Source of the DNA: an uncultured Cycloclasticus sp. | GTDB taxonomy: Bacteria; Pseudomonadota; Gammaproteobacteria; Methylococcales; Cycloclasticaceae | Reading direction: 5' to 3' | Assembly: GCA_913060865.1 (NCBI GenBank) | Contig: CAJXTU010000013.1 | Coordinates: 1 to 63,287 of the forward strand | Length of the DNA stretch: 63,287 nucleotides | Part shown: positions 58,107 to 63,287 of the stretch, piece by piece | Layout of the letters: each line of letters starts with the position of its first letter | Numbering within the stretch: the stretch's first letter is position 1 | Notes under the pieces: generated by a model | Database searches by the model: none | The model's input: only the letters and a program-made list of their open reading frames with translations | Told to the model about the DNA's origin: nothing | Translations under genes and position numbers: made by a program

Positions 58107-59358
58107 TGTAATCCCGCCAATAAATAACCGGGATGGATTCAACTGGTCACTGCAACGCTCTCTCAAGTTTCTCAGCCGGCGTTAGAAACTTTAGTATTTT
58201 TCTCGGTCGGCTATTCAATTCTAAAGCAGTGTTATCCAGCTCGTGTTGAGAATACCCGGACAAACAGCTTCTTTTAGGGAAGTACTGTCTTAACAACCCA
58301 CTTGTATTTTCATTCGTACCGCGTTGCCAAGGGCTTGATGGATCACAAAAATAAACATCCATGCCTGTCGCTAATGAGAAGTTTTTATGGCTAGCTAATT
58401 CAGTCCCTCTATCCCAAGTTAGGCTTTGCTTTAGAGAATTTGGTAATTGACTCATTTGCTCATAAAGTCGGCTAACGACACTTTGTGTGCTCTTGCTCTC
58501 AACCTTAACTAATACAGTGAAGCGAGTTTTCCGCTCAACTACGGTTGCTATATGACTATTTTTTGACCCAACAATAAGATCACCTTCCCAGTGCCCAGGC
58601 TCTGATCGACCTTCTATCGTGGCTGGACGCTCATGTATAGAAACACCATCAACAATTTGCCCTCCGGTGCCTACCTTATGGTGTTTTGAATGACGAAACT
58701 TTCGCTTAGTGCGCAGATGGTTGCGCATCTTTTTATTGAACAGGCCTCGTGTTATATAAAGAGACTTTTGTAAATTGTTCATGTGATAAATGCATTGACA
58801 GATCATCAGGGTAAGACAACTTGAGCCAACCGGATATCTGTTCTGGTGACCAATTTTTTGACAACTTAGCTGTCACCGTTTCTTTGAGTTCGTGCTTTTA
58901 AGCTAATAAAGGAAGCTTAGGTCTTTTAGCTCGTTTCCAAGCCTGAGCAGCAGCATGTGCTGCCCTGTATTTTAAACGACCACCATTGTTAGTGATTTCC
59001 CTACTTATTGTTGACGGACTGCGGCCAAGCTGGTGTGGAATTACTTGCGCTTTGGTCGCCAACAATTCCTCTGGATATTTCTTCCCGCTCAGCTAACGTC
59101 AGATTTTGTGGCGACCGGTGTCGCCGATGTGGCTCAATACCTCCGTGATACCTTAAGTAAGAAAAAACGTCGCATGCGGCTTCTCAATTGTTCTAGCAAT
59201 ATTAATCATCGGGGAACTCTTTGTCCATAGTTCCCAAATGATAGCTTTCTTTTGTTCGTTCATTAAGCCTGACATCACAACAACCTTTTATCGTAGTTTT
59301 ATTGATGTGTTGCAGTGACCGGTTGAATCCATCTCGGTTATTTATTGGGGGGGTTACA
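58107..59358 (-). mobile_element. IS30-family insertion sequence, decayed
   Basis: A 1,252-bp element bounded by long inverted repeats. The core AATAAATAACCG with GATGGATTCAAC and GGTCACTGCAA at 58119-58155 matches the complement of 59310-59346 with two mismatches. Similarity extends outward over TGTAA.CCC.CC. The transposase inside is broken. The flanking bases (CCCAT on the left, TATCT on the right) show no target duplication, and soxA is present only on the right side. The element therefore marks a rearrangement junction rather than a simple insertion. Confidence 0.9.
58147..59275 (-). pseudogene. IS30-family transposase pseudogene
   Basis: The C-terminal part (58147-58806) is intact and has the IS30 DDE motifs: RSEPGHWEGDLIVGSKN, SLTWDRGTELASHKNF and FCDPSSPWQRGTNENTSGLL. 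The N-terminal HTH half can be read upstream (MNEQKKAIIWELW; LGRSPSTISREITNNGGRL; NWSPEQISGWLKLSYPDD). It is interrupted by several stops and frameshifts, for example a stop after RPKLPLLA and shifts between the three segments. It is not functional. Confidence 0.92.
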
Positions 59359-59440
59359 TATCTTGCTCTGGTGTTGTATTAGCCAGGCAAGATAATACTA
59401 ATAATGACGATATGAAGAGAGATTTAATCAGGTTTTTCAT
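59354..59440 (-). pseudogene. soxA: soxA remnant (signal peptide only), cut by the IS30 element
   Basis: An ATG at 59440 opens a 28-codon reading frame with a clear Sec signal peptide (LIKSLFISSLLVLSCLA) followed by NTTPEQDM. This resembles the start of the SoxA diheme cytochrome c in the usual soxYZA order. The frame runs into the IS inverted repeat, and the last codons (ATG TAA) belong to the IS end. The rest of soxA is not found on the other side of the element. Confidence 0.75.
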
Positions 59441-59447
59441 GGTAAAT

Positions 59448-59750
59448 TTATTTAATGATGGCGTCTTTTTTTTCAATGTCACCCGTATTGTCATTCCAAC
59501 GAAGTGCTAGTGAGTCTCCTTTTTTACCTCCTTCAAATGAAAAGGCAAGGTATGGGTTTTGTGAAACGGATGTACCGAATTGTGCAAGAAAAACAACCTT
59601 ACCTTCATATTCACACGTTAGTTCTTGGATATATTTAGCGGGAATTTTTTCACCGGTTTCTTTGTTAACCCGGCGGCCAGTTTCCATTGGGTGTTTTGCT
59701 AAGACGCGAACATTAGTGATGTTATTTTTTACTTTTGCTTTAACTTTCAT
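59448..59750 (-). CDS. soxZ: Sulfur carrier complex protein SoxZ
   Basis: A 100-aa partner of SoxY in the thiosulfate-carrying SoxYZ complex of the periplasm. Typical features are KVKNNITNVRVLAKHPMETG, RRVNKETGEKIPAKYIQELT and the C-terminal FEGGKKGDSLALRWNDNTGD. The start is the ATG at 59750, with GGAG upstream. The frame extends to a TTG overlapping that site, which is rejected. The gene is intact although its neighbours are broken. It lies 64 bp after soxY's stop. Confidence 0.94.
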   Translation of the reverse strand: MKVKAKVKNNITNVRVLAKHPMETGRRVNKETGEKIPAKYIQELTCEYEGKVVFLAQFGTSVSQNPYLAFSFEGGKKGDSLALRWNDNTGDIEKKDAIIK

Positions 59751-59826
59751 TACTGTCTCCAAATAGGATGGAATTACTCATAAGTCGTTTTCTAATTGAC
59801 TAGGTAAAGTGATTTCTTGATATTAA

Positions 59827-60285
59827 TTAACCGCCACAACCGCCGAGAGTCACTTTTACTTCTTGGCTCTTGCTAAAGAGCTTACCGTCTGCCTTGATTA
59901 CAGCGGTGACGGTACTCGTTTGTGCTAAACGAATGCGTGTAGATACATCGGGTAAGGTGCCAGCAGGTATTTGGAAAGTAGCGGTTAATGGTTGCGGGTT
60001 ATCTTTTACAAATAGGCTAATGGATTCCACATTTTTCATGCTAGTTTTGACAGAAACGGGCACTGCACCGCCATTTTCAGCAATTCTAGGGACTTTTAGT
60101 TTTACTTCATCGCTTTCAACGAGTTCGGTTGAGCCAAACAAATTTTTGTAAGCATCATCTGGCTTTTCTGCATTAAAAGCATCGCTTGCCCAAGCGGCCC
60201 ATGTCGTAAGAGGGGTCATTAATGCTAAGCAAGCAGTTGAGCTAACTGTTAATATATTTAAAAATTTTCTGCGTGTAATAGCCAT
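59827..60285 (-). CDS. soxY: Thiosulfate-carrier protein SoxY
   Basis: A 152-aa periplasmic carrier that holds the sulfur substrate on its C-terminal Cys. The Tat signal has the twin-Arg motif TRRKFLN followed by a hydrophobic stretch ending TTWAAWA. The diagnostic C-terminus GGCGG with the reactive Cys is intact. A GGAG ribosome-binding site lies at proper distance. It is co-oriented with soxZ and follows the soxD remnant. Confidence 0.95.
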   Translation of the reverse strand: MAITRRKFLNILTVSSTACLALMTPLTTWAAWASDAFNAEKPDDAYKNLFGSTELVESDEVKLKVPRIAENGGAVPVSVKTSMKNVESISLFVKDNPQPLTATFQIPAGTLPDVSTRIRLAQTSTVTAVIKADGKLFSKSQEVKVTLGGCGG

Positions 60286-60299
60286 ATTTTCTCCAGTTG

Positions 60300-60762
60300 C
60301 TGGTTAATTTGCGGTTATCTATATAAAAATTCTCTTTATTAGGCATTTTTAAAGCCGCTAAATTGTTTTGCGTTAGTACAAAGTCCTCTTCAACGAGGTC
60401 GTTTAAATAATAGTACATAAGCGGTAATGACGTATACCTCATTGGGAGTTAACGTTTTAGGTGAAGTAAAGGGCATCACTCTATTGATGTAGTCCCATAA
60501 TGTTGATACATATGGTTAATAACTACCAACGGTTTTTTTTGGCGGTCTTCGGCGAGTGAACCTTCCCCGCCAACTAAAGCGGGCCAGCGTCCTTCACCTT
60601 CGCGGAACAAACCATGGCAAGATGCACTCATATAAACCCTCGCCCTTTAAAACAGAGCCTTGACCTTCCTGCAGGCCTTTAGCATCAGGGCGGATATCAA
60701 TATCCCAGCCTGCGATTTCCTTAGTTGTCTCTTTTTTCCAATGCCAAAATGGCCATTTTCAT
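60300..60762 (-). pseudogene. soxD: soxD pseudogene (sulfane dehydrogenase cytochrome c)
   Basis: Pieces of SoxD can be read in different frames: EIAGWDIDIRPDAKGLQEG, then HGLFREGEGRWPALVGGEGS, then PYVSTLWDYINRVMPF with TSPKTLTPNEVYVITAY, then LNDLVEEDFVLTQNNLAAL and PNKENFYIDNR. The heme motif CxxCH is broken by a 2-base loss (TGC A TCT TGC CAT). A TAA stands where the family has Trp (GSYWP), and another shift follows near AYVL. The N-terminal region is missing or unreadable. The boundaries given are approximate. Confidence 0.85.
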
Positions 60763-60824
60763 AAGCAAATAATTAGTTAGATGTAGCCGTTTGGATAATC
60801 AAAGAACAAGCGATAATTACTTTA

Positions 60825-61530
60825 GGGGCTGTCCTAGATAAGTAAAATAATCTAGGATGGAAAAGTGAGAAAGAGTAAGTTAAGTCAGTACAAACAATCA
60901 AGGTTAATAGATCTATTTGTGGCAGGTACGACCGTACGAACAGCGGCTGCATTAGTTGGTGTTAATAAAACGACGGCGAGTTATTACTTTCATCGACTTC
61001 GCCAAATTATCTACGATAAGAGTGAGCACCTTGAATTGTTAGATGGAGAAATTGAAGCCGACGAAAGTTATTTTGTGGTAGACGAAAAGGAAAACGAGGT
61101 AGAGGTGCTGCTGGAAAAGTGCCGGTGTTTGGCCTTCTAAAGCGTAACGGCAAGGTATTTACAATGATTATCCCTGATGCCAAGGCCAATACATTAATGC
61201 CGATTATTCGGCAACAAGTAAAACCGGATAGTATTGTTTATACGGATACTTGGAGAAGCTACAACGTATTAGATGTGTCAGAATTCAAACACCACCGAAT
61301 AAACCACAATAAGCTATTTGCAAACAAGCATAACCACATTAACGGAATAGAAAATTTCTGGAACCAAGCAAAGCGACATATGCGAAAGTTTAACGGTGTA
61401 CCAAAAGACTATTTTCATCTTTTTTTAAAAGAGTGTGAATGGCGATTTAACAACAGTGATCCAAAAAATTAGTTAAAACAACTGAATCAATGGGTTAAAG
61501 AGAAAATGGGCTAGTTATCTAGGACAGCCC
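60825..61530 (+). mobile_element. IS1595-family (IS1016-like) insertion sequence
   Basis: A 706-bp element with terminal inverted repeats GGGCTGTCCTAGATAA at the left (60826-60841) and its complement at the right (61515-61530). It is flanked by a perfect 8-bp target duplication TTACTTTA (60817-60824 and 61531-61538). The 8-bp duplication, size and transposase all fit IS1595. It sits between the end of soxC and the soxD remnant; the right-hand duplication contains the soxC stop codon. Confidence 0.95.
60865..61472 (+). pseudogene. IS1595-family transposase, inactivated by a one-base deletion
   Basis: The first part encodes the HTH/zinc-less N-terminus and ELLDGEIEADESYF in one frame. The rest (RKGKRGRGAAGKVPVFGLLK, IIPDAKANTLMPIIRQQVKP, INGIENFWNQAKRHMRKFNG) is in the next frame. 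Restoring a single G near 61075, so that GTGGTAGA becomes GGTGGTAGA, rejoins the canonical ESYFGGRRKGKRGRGAAG. The break is therefore a simple point deletion. Start GTG at 60865. Confidence 0.92.
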
Positions 61531-61535
61531 TTACT

Positions 61536-62826
61536 TTATTTAAGCTGCACATTTTTGACGCTTTCGTTGTTAAGTAGTTGCCATGTATGGATAGAGTTTT
61601 CCCACGGGCTTGTCGAAGTTGAGTGATGGTCGGTTGGACATAGCTCGTTTCGTCGATTGCACGGCTTTGTAATAAGCTGGGAGCACCATTCAATTTATAA
61701 GGTAATTAAAAATGGGTGAGGGCTATGGCTAGAACGTGGCCTTTTAGTCGTGGGGGTCGCCACATGACACCGTCATCGATTGATACATCAACGTGTTTAA
61801 TTTTGCCTCGACCACTCTAGGCTAAACCTTCAATTTCGTAAGAGCCTTTTTGACCCCATGGGTTTTCAGGGAAGGTGTTGTGATGACTGAATTGGCTTTT
61901 CGCTCATATGAGAAGCGACGAGCGCGACCATCAGGCATAAGGTCGGTGTATTTGGATGTTTCTTCTCGGTGGTACTATGGTTAGTCACCAATTTCTAGAC
62001 GGCGCAACCATTTAACTGAGGTATTGCCTTCCCAACCAGGGTTAAATAACCGAACGGGATAGCCTTGCTCTGGGCGAAGTTTTTCACCATTTTGAGCGTA
62101 AACAATCAGAGCGTCATCTAGCGCTTTCTCCATCGGAATGCTTCGGCTCATGCCGGCACCATCGGCACCTTCTGCCAAAATCCATTTACCATCAGGTTGA
62201 ATGCCCACTTCGTCTAATAACGTTGATAAGCGTACGCCTGTCCATTCGCAGCAGCTGATCATACCGTGTGTAAACTGAAGTGCTTCCATTTGTGGGCCAC
62301 GCCATTCCATGCCGCCATTAGCCGGGCACTCAAGAAAATTGATAACAGATTCTGAAGGGAACCTCATCAAATCGTCCATACTAAATATTAAAGGATTGTC
62401 TACCAGACCATGGATCATCAGCCGATGCTCAGCGGGGTTAATGGTTGGGATCCCCGCATGGTAGCGTTCAAACACTAGACCATTTGGTGTAATAATGCCC
62501 TTTAGTTCCTGTAGAGGAGACATGCTGATAGATGAGATTTTATCGGCAGTTAGCCAAGGGACGGTGCGCCGAATGACATTTTTTTCGAAGCTGGAAGGGA
62601 CGCCGTAGGGTATTGAAACAACGCCTGGCCCTAATGATTTGCTCCAATTTGGAACATTTGGAGGTAAATTATCCGAGATAACCTCACCAGTTACTGCTGC
62701 AGCTGCGAGACCGGCGCTGAATTTAACGCCTTTTTTAAGAAAGTCCCTTCTTGCTGATGAAGGGACTTGGTTAGCTAATTCAGCAAGGTATGCTTTCGTA
62801 CTGTTTGTTTTTTTTGAGTTGGCCAT
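61536..62826 (-). pseudogene. soxC: soxC pseudogene (sulfane dehydrogenase molybdenum subunit)
   Basis: The N-terminal 281 codons are open: a Tat signal (SSARRDFLKKGVKF), then the molybdopterin domain with NFLECPANGGMEWRG and NPGWEGNTSVKWLRRLEIGD. The next codons read TAA CCA TAG where the family has Q-P-W, two transition-type nonsense changes (61981-61983 and 61975-61977). Downstream the reading continues in pieces: YHREETSKYTDLMPDG; EIEGLA-stop-SGRGKIKHVDVS, another Trp-to-TAG at 61817-61819; LLQSRAIDETSYVQPTITQL; and the terminal SVKNVQLK. Frameshifts separate them. The ancestral stop is at 61536-61538. A truncated product without the dimerisation domain would be non-functional. Confidence 0.93.
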
Positions 62827-62827
62827 A

Positions 62828-62869
62828 TCTCTGTTTTGTACAAATTGTTAATCAATTGCATAACAGAGA
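62828..62869 (-). terminator. Inverted repeat between fimV and soxC
   Basis: TCTCTGTT (62828-62835) pairs with AACAGAGA (62862-62869), and an inner AATTG/CAATT pair can extend the fold. It lies 44 bases after the fimV stop and directly before the soxC start. A weak terminator is possible, or a structure that covers the soxC ribosome-binding region. Confidence 0.4.
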
Positions 62870-62912
62870 ATAGAATATTCTTATATCGATATGGAATATA
62901 AAAGTTATATTT

Positions 62913-63244
62913 TCATAATCTATCAAGCATATCCTGTGCTCTTTGTTTCTCAGAGTCGTTATCTGATGATGCTAATATTTCATTTAAGGCATGGCGAGCA
63001 GACTCAATGTCTTCCATTTCAATAGAAGCTTGAGCAAGTGAGAACTGAGCATCAAAGTTGTCCTCAGAAGTATCGATTGAAGGTGCGTCAATTTCAATTT
63101 CATCGAGTGACACATCAAAGTCTTCCGAGCTTTCAGTCTCTTGTTGTATTGGGGCTTCATTTTTGATGAGATTGAAATCAAAATCAAATTCACTGCTGGT
63201 ATTGTCTTCAGTTAAGTTGCCAGTAGTCTGAGCTTCTTCAGTAC
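62913..63244 (-). CDS. fimV: FimV-like protein, C-terminal end (partial)
   Basis: About 110 codons of the end of a large acidic protein, cut by the contig edge. The last ~45 residues (AQFSLAQASIEMEDIESARH, ALNEILASSDNDSEKQRAQD) match the conserved FimV C-terminal domain. The preceding part is Asp/Glu/Ser-rich (SEFDFDFNLI; VSLDEIEIDAPSIDTSEDNF), as in the cytoplasmic region of FimV, a peptidoglycan-binding polar organiser tied to type IV pili and polar flagella. Confidence 0.85.
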
Positions 63245-63287
63245 CTGTCTCTTATACACATCTCCGAGCCCACGAGACCAGAGAGGA
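63245..63287 (+). other. Untrimmed Nextera adapter (read-2 side) with index
   Basis: 63245-63278 is the reverse complement of the Nextera read-2 adapter, starting CTGTCTCTTATACACATCT. The following CAGAGAGG matches, from memory, the N708 index. This is not genomic sequence. Confidence 0.97.

Noticed and set aside
59033-59230. Plus-strand open frame inside the IS30 element
   Set aside because: It is the complement of the decayed transposase N-terminal half, which is recognisable on the minus strand.
60865-61472. Programmed frameshift in the IS1595 transposase
   Set aside because: IS1595 transposases are single-frame. Adding one G near 61075 restores the conserved motif, and no slippery heptamer with a downstream structure was seen, so a deletion is the simpler explanation.

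Overview
The window is a chromosomal contig of a motile, respiring Gram-negative bacterium. It is most like a gammaproteobacterium of the Thiotrichales/Piscirickettsiaceae kind (Cycloclasticus or Methylophaga relatives). That placement is inferred from gene content and protein style: an E. coli-type xseB-ispA-dxs order, class I fumarase, ATP-dependent PEP carboxykinase, FolE2, an NAD-linked molybdenum formate dehydrogenase, a Sox locus, FimV and a sigma54/sigma28 flagellar regulon. No rRNA is present to confirm it. Both ends carry untrimmed Illumina Nextera adapter (1-40 and 63245-63287), so the biological sequence is 41-63244 and both terminal genes are cut.

Layout. 41-3970: formate dehydrogenase genes, alpha subunit cut by the contig end. 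3991-9517: a minus-strand block running xseB-ispA-dxs-folE2-pckA. 9611-12106: rubrerythrin, a CCG-type Fe-S protein and a DUF3501 protein, with a strong promoter and palindromic sites in front. 12123-14714: a GAF/PAS/GGDEF/EAL protein. 14923-19239: parE and parC, separated by three 59-bp tandem repeats. 19306-20829: fumarase. 20857-31932: a minus-strand block that reads, in transcription order, as a ThDP enzyme, two citrate-synthase-fold proteins, a TonB-dependent receptor, a periplasmic binding protein and a 1,487-residue hybrid kinase with GGDEF and EAL output. 32206-37855: sucA-sucB-lpd. 37970-38046: tRNA-Arg(CCT). 38178-57921: flagellar genes (ycgR, flgN, flgM, flgA; cheR; flgBCDEFGHIJKL; fliC, flaG, fliD, fliS, fliT), with a RAYT transposase gene and REP-like repeats between flgL and fliC and after fliT. 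58107-62826: a Sox locus wrecked by an IS30-type and an IS1595-type element. 62913-63244: the C-terminal end of FimV.

How the parts work together. Formate dehydrogenase, 2-oxoglutarate dehydrogenase, fumarase and PEP carboxykinase imply NADH from formate plus a full TCA cycle with gluconeogenesis. The flagellar genes show a readable cascade: -24/-12 sites precede flgA and flgB, and -35/-10 sites of sigma28 type with 11-bp spacers precede flgM, flgK and fliC. In the Sox locus soxC and soxD are pseudogenes and soxA is cut off after its signal peptide, but soxY and soxZ are intact.

The best candidate for an undescribed system is the ThDP enzyme with two citrate-synthase-fold proteins that both appear to lack the catalytic His/His/Asp set. 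They are tightly coupled to each other and lie directly upstream of the TonB receptor/binding protein/c-di-GMP signalling block.
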